This document shows, piece after piece, positions 8,165-16,575 of a stretch of DNA of 64,000 nt. The translations under genes and the position numbers were made by a program. The first letter of the stretch is position 1. The number at the start of each line of letters is the position of its first letter. A model generated the notes under the pieces. That model saw only the letters and a program-made list of their open reading frames with translations. It searched no databases and had not been told where the DNA came from. Location: assembly GCF_014856545.2 (NCBI RefSeq), contig NZ_CP109811.1, positions 1,978,001 through 2,042,000 on the forward strand, written 5' to 3'. The DNA comes from Mesobacillus jeotgali. Its GTDB lineage: Bacteria; Bacillota; Bacilli; Bacillales; Cytobacillaceae.

Positions 8165-8721
8165 AACTTGTTTTGATTTTTGGGCCGCAGGCTGTCGGTA
8201 AAATGACGGTAGGGCATGAACTTGAAAAGATAACAGAACTAAAGCTTTTTCATAACCATATGACAATTGATCTGGTTAATCCCTTTTTTGACTACGGGAC
8301 AAAAGAGGGGAAGCGTTTAGTCGGGCTTTTTCGTCAGGAAATCTTTAAGGCGATGGCCAAAAGCGATCAATATGGCTTGATTTTCACGTATGTCTGGGCA
8401 TTTGATATGAAGGAAGACAGGGATTATGTAGATCAAGTATGCCAGCTATTCGAGTCAGAGGGCGGAACAGTGTATTTTGTTGAATTGGAAGCGGATTTAG
8501 ATGAAAGACTGAAGCGGAATAAAAGTCCGCATCGGCTCCAGCATAAGCCATCAAAACGAAACCTGACATGGTCGGAGCAAGACCTGGTTCAGTCGATGGA
8601 CCAATACCGCCTGAATTCAAATGCAGGTGAGATTGAAAGAGAGAATTATATACGAATAAATAATACTCACTTAAGCGCGACAGAAGTTGCCCAGCAGATT
8701 AAGGAGTATTTTGGTTTGTAA
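8161..8721 (+). CDS. P-loop NTPase / small-molecule kinase-like protein
   Basis: 186-residue protein with a Walker A motif at the very N-terminus (GPQAVGKMTVG) and a kinase-like lid region rich in Arg/Lys (ERLKRNKSPHR). It resembles the AAA_18/shikimate-kinase-like group that phosphorylates small molecules. The substrate is unknown. It overlaps the VOC gene by four bases and shares its transcript. Confidence 0.75.
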   Translation: MKLVLIFGPQAVGKMTVGHELEKITELKLFHNHMTIDLVNPFFDYGTKEGKRLVGLFRQEIFKAMAKSDQYGLIFTYVWAFDMKEDRDYVDQVCQLFESEGGTVYFVELEADLDERLKRNKSPHRLQHKPSKRNLTWSEQDLVQSMDQYRLNSNAGEIERENYIRINNTHLSATEVAQQIKEYFGL

Positions 8722-8771
8722 GTCTACAGCATTCTTGTTTGCTGGATGGTAAATGTGATGGGGGAACAAAT

Positions 8772-9545
8772 ATGGAGATGGAAATGAGGAATAGTCAGGA
8801 ATTCTTTAAGGATTTTCTAGGTGAGATAAAAGAGATTGTTAAGCTTCCTGATCAAGGCTGCACTTCTGAAGTTAGCGGGATCGTCACTGGAGACGGCACT
8901 TACCTTTTGAAAAGTGCTTTTAAGGAAAAATATCGAGAGTGGCTAAAGTCCGAGGCGGAGATTCTTGAGAGTTTGTCTTTACAGAGATCAATACCAGTGC
9001 CCAGATATTATGGATTCATGGAAGATGAGCATGCAAGTCATTTGCTGATGTCGTTTGAGAAAGGAATAACTCTGACTGCAGCATTAAAAAATGCCGAATC
9101 AAGCTGGGAAAAACAGAGACTATTCCGCAGTTTTGGCCAGTTTATTATGCAGCTTCATGAACAAGAACCTGTCTTCAAAACAGATTTTGACTGGCTTGAA
9201 ACCCAGCTGAAAAGAGCACGTATATATGCTGAATCAGGTCAAGCCGATGGCAGCTTGCAATTATTGGATCAGTTGATCGTTAATAAACCCAATTATGTAA
9301 AACAAACCATGATCCACGGAGATTCCACAACTGATAATGTGCTGTTGATTGATGGAGAAGTGCGGATGTTCATTGACGTAGCTGGTATGACACTTGGCGA
9401 TCCACGTTATGATGAAGCATTGGCTATTCGGAAGATAAGAAACAACCCTGAATTGTTGGCTGCATTTTATGAAGGATATACTCGTTACAGAGTAACGGAA
9501 GAAGAATTCCGATATTTTGAAGAAGGTTTATATGAATTTTTTTAG
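8772..9545 (+). CDS. Aminoglycoside phosphotransferase (APH)-like kinase
   Basis: 257-residue protein-kinase-fold small-molecule phosphotransferase. The Brenner motif HGDSTTDNVL (about residue 181) and the metal-binding Asp in FIDVAGMTLGDPRYDEA are present. Members include antibiotic kinases and metabolic kinases (homoserine, choline, fructosamine). Nothing here proves antibiotic resistance. The ATG at 8772 follows GGGGGAAC; the upstream ATG at 8739 lacks a Shine-Dalgarno. Confidence 0.78.
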   Translation: MEMEMRNSQEFFKDFLGEIKEIVKLPDQGCTSEVSGIVTGDGTYLLKSAFKEKYREWLKSEAEILESLSLQRSIPVPRYYGFMEDEHASHLLMSFEKGITLTAALKNAESSWEKQRLFRSFGQFIMQLHEQEPVFKTDFDWLETQLKRARIYAESGQADGSLQLLDQLIVNKPNYVKQTMIHGDSTTDNVLLIDGEVRMFIDVAGMTLGDPRYDEALAIRKIRNNPELLAAFYEGYTRYRVTEEEFRYFEEGLYEFF

Positions 9546-9556
9546 GAGGCTATATT

Positions 9557-9994
9557 ATGTGCCAGGTTGTAAAAAAGGAATTTAAAGTGATTGGCGAGAA
9601 ACATACAGGGCTCTACAAAGATTTTGCAGAGTTAGTCCCCAAGGCCGCCAATCAATTTTTAGAAAGAGCATCAAATCTAGCGGGAACTGAGGTTACCGTG
9701 TACGAGCCCAAAGTAAGTGAGAGCCATAATGAGGGAACTTTCTATGTCGGAGTATTGGTAAATGCTGAGTTTGATACCTTACCCGAAGGAGCTGAAATTC
9801 TCGATATTCAGCACTCATATGGAATGATTAGAGGAAAAGGAACAGAGATGGGCAGTTTATATTCAACGCTGGATCAATGGATTGATGAACAGGGCTATGC
9901 GCGTGATACTTTGGAAAATTTCATTTTAGAAACTTATCATCCAGTGGAAAATGACGTGGAGAAAGTAGAAATATATATTCCTATTAAAGACTAA
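9557..9994 (+). CDS. GyrI-like effector-binding domain protein
   Basis: 145-residue stand-alone AraC-effector/GyrI-like domain (PF06445 type), related in architecture to the protein at 5707. The family's late Y-hP and I-y-IPI ending (ETYHP...EIYIPIKD) is visible. AGGAGG lies 7 bases before the ATG, only 11 bases after the APH-like gene, so an operon is likely. Ligand unknown. Confidence 0.72.
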   Translation: MCQVVKKEFKVIGEKHTGLYKDFAELVPKAANQFLERASNLAGTEVTVYEPKVSESHNEGTFYVGVLVNAEFDTLPEGAEILDIQHSYGMIRGKGTEMGSLYSTLDQWIDEQGYARDTLENFILETYHPVENDVEKVEIYIPIKD

Positions 9995-10061
9995 GACAAT
10001 CTTTTATGTTTATGGTAATATATCAAAGATTTGTCTTTCTTTAGAAAGTGGAGGGGATAGG

Positions 10062-10802
10062 ATGGAGTTCAGAGGTGCCTCTGTTTATGACGAAGGGGAA
10101 TTTTACGAGAGTTATATGAAGCGGAGAAACAGGCCGGAAAGTCCAAACAATATCATTGAAAAGCCTATTTTGCTCGAGATGATTGGAAATGTAACTGGAA
10201 AAAGGGTTCTGGATTTAGGATGCGGTGATGCGAAAATTGGGGTTGAACTATTACAACAAGGCGGAACCTCTTACCTAGGTGTGGAAGGCTCTGAAAATAT
10301 GACTCTGGCTGCAACACAAAATCTGGAAGGAACTACGGGACAGGTTCTGCATTCTTCAATGGAAGAATGGCAGCCACAGCCAGAGCAATACGATCTTGTT
10401 CTTTCACGTTTTGCTCTCCATTATGTAGCTGATTTATCGAGCGTCTTTAAAAAGGTTCATGACTCACTGTTGCTTGGCGGGAAGTTTATCTTCAGCGTTC
10501 AGCATCCTGTTCTTACCTCCTCGGCGAAAAGTGCAGAAGGCTCGTGCAGGAGAAGTGATTGGGTTGTGGATGACTATTTTAACCAGGGCGAACGGGTCGA
10601 ACCGTGGATCGGAAAAAAGGTGATTAAATACCACCGGACGGTCGAGGAGTATTTCCAGCTTTTATTGGCTGCCGGTTTCATGGTGGAGGATTTAAGGGAG
10701 GGCACCCCGCGTCCGGAGAACTTCTCCAACCGGGAAGAGTACGAGCGAAGAATGAGAATTCCACTGGTATTGATCATCTCCGGTACGAAGCGAGGAGAAT
10801 GA
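10062..10802 (+). CDS. Class I SAM-dependent methyltransferase
   Basis: 246-residue Rossmann-fold methyltransferase. Motif I is VLDLGCGDAKIG, followed by an acidic motif II (YLGVEGSENM) and motif IV region (YDLVLSRFALHYVADL). The shape is that of small-molecule methyltransferases. GGAGGGG precedes the ATG by 5 bases. It is followed within 7 bases by a GNAT gene. Confidence 0.85.
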   Translation: MEFRGASVYDEGEFYESYMKRRNRPESPNNIIEKPILLEMIGNVTGKRVLDLGCGDAKIGVELLQQGGTSYLGVEGSENMTLAATQNLEGTTGQVLHSSMEEWQPQPEQYDLVLSRFALHYVADLSSVFKKVHDSLLLGGKFIFSVQHPVLTSSAKSAEGSCRRSDWVVDDYFNQGERVEPWIGKKVIKYHRTVEEYFQLLLAAGFMVEDLREGTPRPENFSNREEYERRMRIPLVLIISGTKRGE

Positions 10803-10808
10803 CAGCAG

Positions 10809-11273
10809 ATGGAAATTCGACCAGCAATACTAGAGGATGTTAAGGAAATATTGACTATATTAAATGCTGCGTCATTGGCTTTACTTGATAAAGGGATCAA
10901 CCAGTGGCCCTATCCCTGGGATGAGGACACGCTTTTGGAGCAGCTTGGATTTTTGCATGTAGGAACAGTGGCTGGCAAAGTTATTGCGACATTTGGTATT
11001 AAAGATTTGAAGGGTTGGCATGTTGGGAAGAGCGGAAAGTATCTGTATCAAATTGCCATCCAACCTGAGTATCAGGGTAAGGGATATGGTTCGGTGATTA
11101 CAGGCTGGGCATGCGAATATGCCCGGAGACTAGTTGAAGAGCTGTATCTGGATTGTTGGGCAGGAAATACGAAATTAAAAGACTTTTACAGTGAAAATGG
11201 CTTCGAATTTGTCGGCGATTTTCCAGAAGAGGATTATTACATAAGCGTTTTTAAATGTAAGCAGGAGGGATAG
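10809..11273 (+). CDS. GNAT family N-acetyltransferase
   Basis: 154-residue GNAT. The acetyl-CoA binding stretch is IAIQPEYQGKGYGSVITGWA and the C-terminal FYSENGFEFVGDF is typical. The AGGAGA Shine-Dalgarno lies inside the end of the methyltransferase gene. The next gene starts two bases after its stop, so the three genes form one operon. Confidence 0.85.
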   Translation: MEIRPAILEDVKEILTILNAASLALLDKGINQWPYPWDEDTLLEQLGFLHVGTVAGKVIATFGIKDLKGWHVGKSGKYLYQIAIQPEYQGKGYGSVITGWACEYARRLVEELYLDCWAGNTKLKDFYSENGFEFVGDFPEEDYYISVFKCKQEG

Positions 11274-11274
11274 T

Positions 11275-12516
11275 ATGGAAGCTATTTTTAAAGAAATTGT
11301 CCATATTATGCAAAATGACTACGCCGGATGGAAGGACAAGAAAGGCTGGGACCGGCCTGAGCATTTTTTTGGGAAGATTCAGTCTGATAATTTTGCCAGT
11401 GTTATTAGAGAATACTTACTTGATTTCAGAGATAACCATATCTATTTTACAGAATTGAATACTGAGAAAAATGTCGCCAATGATAGAGGGTTTAAGGTAA
11501 GGCGGTATGAGGACAAGCTTTATGTCACCGAGGTCGGTGCAGAAGAGCGGCTTGAAAAAGGAACTGCCTTTACAGCCATTGGCGGGTGGTCGATTCCGGA
11601 GCTTAGGGAGCGGCATGCGAGGCTTTTGAATGAGAGCCATGCCGAACGGGAGAAATGGGCGCCAATTCTCGCGCTTTATGAGTATGGTGAAACGGATGCC
11701 GGGCAGGAGATTCGGTTCCGTTTTTATCCAAAGAGTGAGTATCAGCCGGTTTATTCTGTAGAACCTTTAGACGATAAGACTCTGTTGCTGACGATGACGG
11801 ACTTTGAGGATCCGGATTCGATTATAGAGATGATCGAGGAGCATAAAGACCACCTTGAGTCTATGGAAAACTGGATAATTGATGTGAGAGTGAACTATGG
11901 CGGAGGTGACGCGAGTTATTTTAACCTTTTGCCATATTTAATGCCAGAAGAAGGTGTAGATCTGGCAGATCCGGATGAAAAAATGCTCTTTAATTGTACC
12001 GTGGCCAACGCAGAAAGGCAGCTTGCGATGGTAGATGAGCAGATGAAAGGCGTTCGGGATGAACAGACATTGGTTTTCCTGAAGGCATGGCAGCGGGAGT
12101 GGGAGCGGAATAGCGGTAAGGGTTTTGTTGAATTTGATTTTAGTGAATTTATTCCTGATACTTTTGTTAAGGGGAAGTCTGTGCCAAAGTCGATTATTGT
12201 GATGACGGATGTTTATTGTGGCAGTGCCGGGGACTCGTTTATCGAGAACTGTAAGAGATCCAGTAAAATTACCGTAATTGGGAGGCCCACGGCAGGGCTG
12301 AACGATTATGCGAACCTGGCAATCCAGCGTTGGGAAGAGGGCTATGAACTATGGTATCCGACCTCGCGCTTGTCCAGGATTGATCATGGTCGCGGCATGA
12401 CAGGAGTAGGGATTGAACCTCATATTTATATTCCATGGTCACCAAGGCATCTGGAAGAAGATGTAGACCTGGCTGCAGCGTTGAAACTGGTATCCTCTAA
12501 CTTAACTACATATTAA
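11275..12516 (+). CDS. S41 (tail-specific protease-like) peptidase
   Basis: 413-residue cytosolic protein with a C-terminal TSPc (S41) domain. The nucleophile-elbow region reads VMTDVYCGSAGDSFIENCK (about residues 313-330), with Ser in the position of the S41 catalytic Ser; GRPTAGLNDY follows as in the family. There is no signal peptide, which is unusual for exported CtpA types but seen in Bacilli S41 homologues. AGGAGG precedes the ATG. Substrate unknown. Confidence 0.78.
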   Translation: MEAIFKEIVHIMQNDYAGWKDKKGWDRPEHFFGKIQSDNFASVIREYLLDFRDNHIYFTELNTEKNVANDRGFKVRRYEDKLYVTEVGAEERLEKGTAFTAIGGWSIPELRERHARLLNESHAEREKWAPILALYEYGETDAGQEIRFRFYPKSEYQPVYSVEPLDDKTLLLTMTDFEDPDSIIEMIEEHKDHLESMENWIIDVRVNYGGGDASYFNLLPYLMPEEGVDLADPDEKMLFNCTVANAERQLAMVDEQMKGVRDEQTLVFLKAWQREWERNSGKGFVEFDFSEFIPDTFVKGKSVPKSIIVMTDVYCGSAGDSFIENCKRSSKITVIGRPTAGLNDYANLAIQRWEEGYELWYPTSRLSRIDHGRGMTGVGIEPHIYIPWSPRHLEEDVDLAAALKLVSSNLTTY

Positions 12517-12627
12517 CAGAAAATACGGTAAAAAGTTTACAAAATAGCCGTATTTCTTTTAATCCAGCTTTACAATACTGTGTTAAAGTATAAATGTAAG
12601 GTACTCTCAATATAAGGAGTGTTGGCG

Positions 12628-12687
12628 ATGGTTTACAAAGTCATCATAAATTTCTTATTGGTATGTGCCCACTTCTATCTGCTTTAA
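12628..12687 (+). CDS. Possible 19-residue hydrophobic peptide
   Basis: A tiny frame with an excellent AAGGAG 8 bases before its ATG encodes a mostly hydrophobic peptide with one basic residue near the N-terminus (MVYKVIINFLL...). It is followed by a terminator, so it looks like a small transcription unit. It may be a membrane peptide, a leader, or just part of a small RNA. Confidence 0.35.
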   Translation: MVYKVIINFLLVCAHFYLL

Positions 12688-12784
12688 CAATTGTTTATAA
12701 TGTCTTAACAAATTACGGCAATGAACTTTATTTTACTCTATTAAAATAAATACTAGGCAGGATAGCAAGTGTGGCTATCACAGC

Positions 12785-12816
12785 AACCGGCGAAGGTGGG
12801 GCCGGTTGTTTTTTTG
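12785..12816 (+). terminator. Terminator downstream of the short peptide unit
   Basis: Stem AACCGGC/GCCGGTT with a 9-base loop, followed by G and seven T. Confidence 0.8.
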
Positions 12817-12868
12817 TGTGTTTTTGAATTGATCGGTGGTCTTTACAGTTATGACCGCTACTGGAAAC

Positions 12869-13262
12869 CTCTATCGGACAAACAGAGGCCATAAACGAAG
12901 AAAAGTGTCCGATAGAAGGGCTCTATCGGCCAAACGGATGGGATGAAGCGGAAAAAGTGTCCGATAGAAGAGCTCTATCGGACAAACGGGAGGGATGAAG
13001 CGAGAAAAGTGTCCGATAGAAAGGCTCTATCGGACAAACGGAAAGCGCGAAGCAAGCAAAGTGTCCGATAGAAAGGCTCTATCGGACAAACGGAAGGCGC
13101 GAAGCAAGAAAAGTGTCCGATAGAAGGGCTCTATCGGACAAACGGAAGGGATGAAGAAAGGAAAGTGTCCGATAGAAGGGCTCTATCGGACAAACGGAAG
13201 GGATGAAGAAAGGAAAGTGTCCGATAGAAGAGCTCTATCGGACAAACGGAAGGCGTGAAGAC
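12869..13262. repeat. Array A: eight units of an exact 52-bp period
   Basis: The mark CTCTATCGG starts at 12869, 12921, 12973, 13025, 13077, 13129, 13181 and 13233, always 52 bases apart. Each unit consists of a 27-base hairpin (arms TGTCCGATAGA and TCTATCGGACA, 5-base loop) and a 25-base purine-rich linker (pattern aacggaagggatgaag). Linkers are near-copies of one another with scattered changes, unlike CRISPR spacers. The array lies between convergent genes and contains no gene. A relative with the same geometry is at 50.4 kb. Confidence 0.95.
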
Positions 13263-13303
13263 TGAAATAGGTGATTTCACTATGGTCAGTTTAATACAGT
13301 GTA

Positions 13304-14212
13304 CTATCTAAATTTTGTCCATTTCCTGGATCCTTCAATTGTAAGATGTTTCGTAAGTATTCTTCTAATCCTTTTACCATCCTTAATCACTACACAAAAT
13401 TTCTGAATCGCTGAAGTAGTAATTGCTGTTTCTGGGGAAAGTAATCTAAACTCCTTTACCATCCGCATTACACCTGATTCAATTGATTCTTTACTTCCGC
13501 AAACATCACACACAAGATACTTATGTGTGGCTGTTACCTCAAAAGACTCACACTCCGAACAGGTAATGCCCTTCTTCAATTCGTCAAAATGAAAGGCAGG
13601 TACTTTATTGTTGGATGAATCAATCTGATGGAGGGATACTAGTTTGGTTGCGAGTTTGTAATGGTTGGTGGATATGTTTCCCGGCTGGTTGTTGAGGTTG
13701 TTTTGGAGTCGATTAATCTGTGTAGGGAAAATGAATGGGAGGTCTGGTTGTGCGTGATACAGGGTGAACTCGGGGTTAACAAAAACAACAGAACCTTGTA
13801 TTTTAAAGTTGTAGCCAAGTTGATTCAATAGTTTTTTGAATAGCAGCTTAGTGCGATTGAGTTGATCAAGGGGATTCTTGATTGTTAATCCGGTTGTTGT
13901 CGAGGTTAGCCCATCTTGTTTGTAGAGGTAATCTCCCTGGTTATTCTTTATTTCAAAAAGATACAAAGTGCCTGAAAGTATAATTAAAGCATCGATTTGA
14001 AAGGTTGTTTTCTCAACCTCGAGCAGCAACTCGTTCAAGATCAAACAGCTGCTTGTCAGTTTTTCCGTCATGGCATCGAATTGTAATTCACCTCTATACC
14101 CTTTATCGAGGGATGAAAGATACCTTTTTTCCTCGTCTGATAACTCCAGTCTTTTATTCAAGATTCTCAGTTTAGATAAAATAATAGGTTCCGTCCGCTC
14201 TTTAAAAGCCAC
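13304..14212 (-). CDS. NERD-domain (nuclease-related) protein with zinc ribbon
   Basis: 302-residue protein. The N-terminal part carries the NERD domain: GYRGE near residue 40, and QIDALIILSGTLYLFEIKN, which matches the PD-(D/E)xK-like nuclease core (D...ExK). The C-terminal region has CSECESFEVTATHKYLVCDVCG, a CxxC...CxxC zinc ribbon. The role is probably DNA-related but not proven in the family. The GTG at 14212 is 8 bases after AGAGGA; the ATG at 14218 abuts the Shine-Dalgarno. Confidence 0.85.
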   Translation of the reverse strand: MAFKERTEPIILSKLRILNKRLELSDEEKRYLSSLDKGYRGELQFDAMTEKLTSSCLILNELLLEVEKTTFQIDALIILSGTLYLFEIKNNQGDYLYKQDGLTSTTTGLTIKNPLDQLNRTKLLFKKLLNQLGYNFKIQGSVVFVNPEFTLYHAQPDLPFIFPTQINRLQNNLNNQPGNISTNHYKLATKLVSLHQIDSSNNKVPAFHFDELKKGITCSECESFEVTATHKYLVCDVCGSKESIESGVMRMVKEFRLLSPETAITTSAIQKFCVVIKDGKRIRRILTKHLTIEGSRKWTKFR

Positions 14213-14349
14213 GTGCATCTTCCTCTCTATAATTAGTCATGATAATCATACTATTTTACTCAATTAAAAATATTGAATTTTTTGTGAATTGTGGCAAGCC
14301 TGCTTGAATACAATGATAAAACCACTTGATTCAGTCAGGAGGAGTAGGG

Positions 14350-14571
14350 ATGTCATTGAAGGTTTATGCCATTATACTGAAAACTGCGGGTCTTGCCGTT
14401 TTCCTTGTGCCGATGTTCATGAAGGGGATGGGATATATTGCGACCCTTTCTCCCACAGTTATGTTTAGTTTAATCGCAATCGGAATTGTGTTATTAATAG
14501 TCGGGAATGTATTTGAGGCCAAGGCGATGCGGAACGGCGCTTATGGCAGGCGGAGAGGATTTAGGAGATGA
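14350..14571 (+). CDS. Small two-segment membrane protein
   Basis: 73-residue protein with two hydrophobic segments (about residues 5-25 and 32-55) and a very basic tail ending RRRGFRR, which by the positive-inside rule would be cytoplasmic. CAGGAGGAG precedes the ATG at 14350; the upstream ATG at 14326 lacks a site. No family recognised. Confidence 0.65.
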   Translation: MSLKVYAIILKTAGLAVFLVPMFMKGMGYIATLSPTVMFSLIAIGIVLLIVGNVFEAKAMRNGAYGRRRGFRR

Positions 14572-14573
14572 GA

Positions 14574-14608
14574 AACGAGTTTCAGCATCTGAAACTCGTT
14601 ATTTTTTT
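14574..14608 (+). terminator. Bidirectional terminator
   Basis: A perfect 12-bp stem AACGAGTTTCAG/CTGAAACTCGTT with a 3-base loop is followed by T-rich sequence. It overlaps the last codons of the convergent leftward gene. Confidence 0.85.
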
Positions 14609-14889
14609 AACGAAAGAATGAACCAGACAAGTAGGTAAAGATAACCCGCAATGGTGAAAATAGCCCAAAGTGCTCCTTGCTTGAACTCCCTCGCTAGAAA
14701 TTCGAATTCATTCATCTCTAGAGGTCTTCCGATGCTGTTCATCAAGCTGACCATGGGCACCGAAATAATGACAAGGATTGCGATCATAGCCAGTGCAACT
14801 TGCTTTTTCTTAATAACCCTATAGATAGCTCGTACAAAAATAGTCATTAACAATAAATAATATATGATCCAAAATAAAACTTCACTCAT
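14599..14889 (-). CDS. Hypothetical three-segment membrane protein
   Basis: 96-residue protein with hydrophobic segments near residues 5-25, 33-52 and 72-92. AGGGAGG lies 8 bases before the ATG at 14889. No family recognised. Its end lies in the terminator stem shared with the gene at 14350. Confidence 0.6.
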   Translation of the reverse strand: MSEVLFWIIYYLLLMTIFVRAIYRVIKKKQVALAMIAILVIISVPMVSLMNSIGRPLEMNEFEFLAREFKQGALWAIFTIAGYLYLLVWFILSLKK

Positions 14890-14975
14890 AGAAATAACCT
14901 CCCTAAGGAATTCTATCATTTTTTTATCTATAATGCCTGTTAGATTGTGGTAAAATTTCTTGAGAGGTGAGCATT

Positions 14976-15152
14976 TTGGTAGTTATCAATATTTGGTTAA
15001 TTGTCATTCCGGCTGTTGCCTTTCTCGCGGCAATAGGAGCCTGGCTAAATACAAGAGTCATCTTAAAAGAGTTGGCTGTGATAAAAGCTCATTTGGGGAT
15101 CAAGGATGAGCGGACGCCTTCCGTATTTGATAATGACCTCGATAAAGATTAA
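14976..15152 (+). CDS. Small membrane protein
   Basis: 58-residue protein with one long hydrophobic segment (residues 2-25), then a charged cytosolic tail that ends SVFDNDLDKD. TTG at 14976 is favoured, with GAGAGGTGA just upstream; GTG at 14967 lies in the Shine-Dalgarno. It is 19 bases upstream of the P-loop kinase gene. Confidence 0.55.
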   Translation: MVVINIWLIVIPAVAFLAAIGAWLNTRVILKELAVIKAHLGIKDERTPSVFDNDLDKD

Positions 15153-15171
15153 TTAACAGGGTGGAAGTACA

Positions 15172-15693
15172 GTGACGAAAATACATATAATTGGCGGTCC
15201 AGGAAGCGGGAAATCATACATAGCGGCAAAACTTTCAAAGATGCTGGATCTTCCTACGCATGACTTGGACAACTTCTTTTGGGATCAAGAGTCAGATTAT
15301 TTCGGCTCACAAACTCCTCCTGTAAAAAGGGCGGAAAAACTGGCGGGAGTAGTATCGCAGGAAAAGTGGATCATCGAGGGAGTATATCATAGCTGGCTTG
15401 AAGAAAGCTTCCGCCAGGCAGATTATATTTTTGTGCTCAAGACGAATGTCTATGTGCGCGACTGGAGAATATTGAAAAGGTTTATACTTAGAAAAGTTAA
15501 ACTGGTTTCTTCTCCGCGAAAAGAGAACCTAAAGACACTGATCGACTTGCTAAAATGGAATCATCAATATGACGGGAACAATTTGGTACAGGCAATCAAA
15601 CTGATGAAGCCATACAAAGACAAGGTCATCATCCTCACGAAAAATGATGATGTGTTCAAGCTATTTAAAAAGCGTAAAAAGAAGGCGGGCTAA
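15172..15693 (+). CDS. P-loop kinase / FlaR-like 'DNA topology modulation' protein
   Basis: 173-residue adenylate-kinase-like protein with Walker A GGPGSGKS at residues 8-15 and the family's DLDNFFWD and WIIEGVYHSW segments. Family members are often labelled 'DNA topology modulation protein FlaR' or AAA protein, but the fold is that of a small-molecule kinase. The start is GTG. A terminator shared with the convergent gene follows. Confidence 0.8.
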   Translation: MTKIHIIGGPGSGKSYIAAKLSKMLDLPTHDLDNFFWDQESDYFGSQTPPVKRAEKLAGVVSQEKWIIEGVYHSWLEESFRQADYIFVLKTNVYVRDWRILKRFILRKVKLVSSPRKENLKTLIDLLKWNHQYDGNNLVQAIKLMKPYKDKVIILTKNDDVFKLFKKRKKKAG

Positions 15694-15701
15694 TAGCGAA
15701 A

Positions 15702-15731
15702 AAAACTGCCTTTAACCAAAGGCAGTTTTAG
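15702..15731 (+). terminator. Bidirectional terminator
   Basis: Perfect 10-bp stem AACTGCCTTT/AAAGGCAGTT, 4-base loop, A-rich before and T-rich after. It serves the kinase gene and the convergent DUF2621 gene, whose last bases it overlaps. Confidence 0.85.
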
Positions 15732-16159
15732 AACAAACTCTCATATGGTGCGGTGCTGATTTGCTTTTCGGCAAGCCGCTTTCGTAAAAATTTATGGTCA
15801 CGCTTTGGTGTTGCCAGGATATAGCCGCGGATGACAAGCTCCTGAGTGATCCTGTCCGCTTTTTCCTTCAACGCAAGCTCGCCAATTTTACCGGCAATCT
15901 TATGCCTTGCCACATCCCTGAACAATTCAGGTACCGGACTGACCAAATCTTCGAGCAGTGCCTTCTGTTCATCGTGCCACAGATGCCTTGTCTGGTTCAC
16001 ATAATATTCTTCCCAGTCCATATCCGATTTGCCGTCGTTCTTCGGCAGCTTTTTCAAAAACTTGCGGAACATGAAGAATCCGCCGATCGCAAATAAACCT
16101 ACCAAAACAACGACCCAGAACATAATAAACCACAAAAACCAACCTTCAAGCTGATACAT
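15728..16159 (-). CDS. DUF2621 (YneK-like) membrane-anchored protein
   Basis: 143-residue protein with one N-terminal membrane segment (about residues 8-32) and a conserved-looking soluble part (DWEEYYVNQTRHLWHDEQKALLEDLV). It matches my memory of the B. subtilis YneK/DUF2621 family, function unknown. GAAGGG lies just before the ATG. Confidence 0.65.
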   Translation of the reverse strand: MYQLEGWFLWFIMFWVVVLVGLFAIGGFFMFRKFLKKLPKNDGKSDMDWEEYYVNQTRHLWHDEQKALLEDLVSPVPELFRDVARHKIAGKIGELALKEKADRITQELVIRGYILATPKRDHKFLRKRLAEKQISTAPYESLF

Positions 16160-16298
16160 TACCCTTCACCCACACATTTCTAATATCTTTTCTTATTATA
16201 GTATCAGCAGTCAAGCGAAGACAAGTCCTGTGACAATTTGAGTAACACACTTGTAAAATCGACAGGTTCTAAGTATAATAGACCTTGTTCTTTAAAAC

Positions 16299-16395
16299 GG
16301 GGCTGAATGGGGTACTGGTGTCCCCCACGGTCTTCAAAACCGCTTGTGACCTGCGTGCCAGGTCAGGTGGGTTCGATTCCCACGCAGTCCCGCCA
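16299..16395 (+). tRNA. selC: tRNA-Sec (anticodon UCA)
   Basis: 97-nt tRNA including an encoded CCA (16393-16395). The anticodon loop is CTTCAAA with UCA, which reads UGA, flanked by a CGGT/ACCG stem. The long variable arm has the stem GACCTG/CAGGTC, and the T arm has GTGGG/CCCAC around TTCGATT. The acceptor pairs GGGGCTG with CAGTCCC (one G-U). The D stem GGGG/CCCC is extended, as in bacterial tRNA-Sec. UCA separates it from tRNA-Ser. It implies selA, selB and selD elsewhere in the genome; none is in this window. Confidence 0.93.
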
Positions 16396-16411
16396 AAATA
16401 CATAAATTACT

Positions 16412-16442
16412 AACCGCTCAGAAAACTGGGCGGTTTTTTTTA
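16412..16442 (+). terminator. selC terminator
   Basis: Stem AACCGCTCAG/CTGGGCGGTT (one G-U pair) with an AAAA loop and a long T run, 16 bases after the tRNA CCA. Confidence 0.9.
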
Positions 16443-16575
16443 TTACTTGGAAAGGTAAAGCACCTCTTTCTATTTGGAAGCAAAAAGTACGTCCCTCTTT
16501 TTCTTTATAGTATAATAGAAGGAATTCATAAAATATTGCTAATGTTTTATTTTATTCTTAGAAAGGGGTACAATA

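Noticed and set aside
8772..9545. Aminoglycoside resistance gene
   Set aside because: Only the general APH fold is recognisable; the family is broad, and nothing around it suggests a resistance cassette.
12869..13262. CRISPR array
   Set aside because: The repeats have hairpins and regular spacing, but the linkers are near-identical copies rather than unique spacers and no cas gene is present. The same holds for arrays B, C and D.
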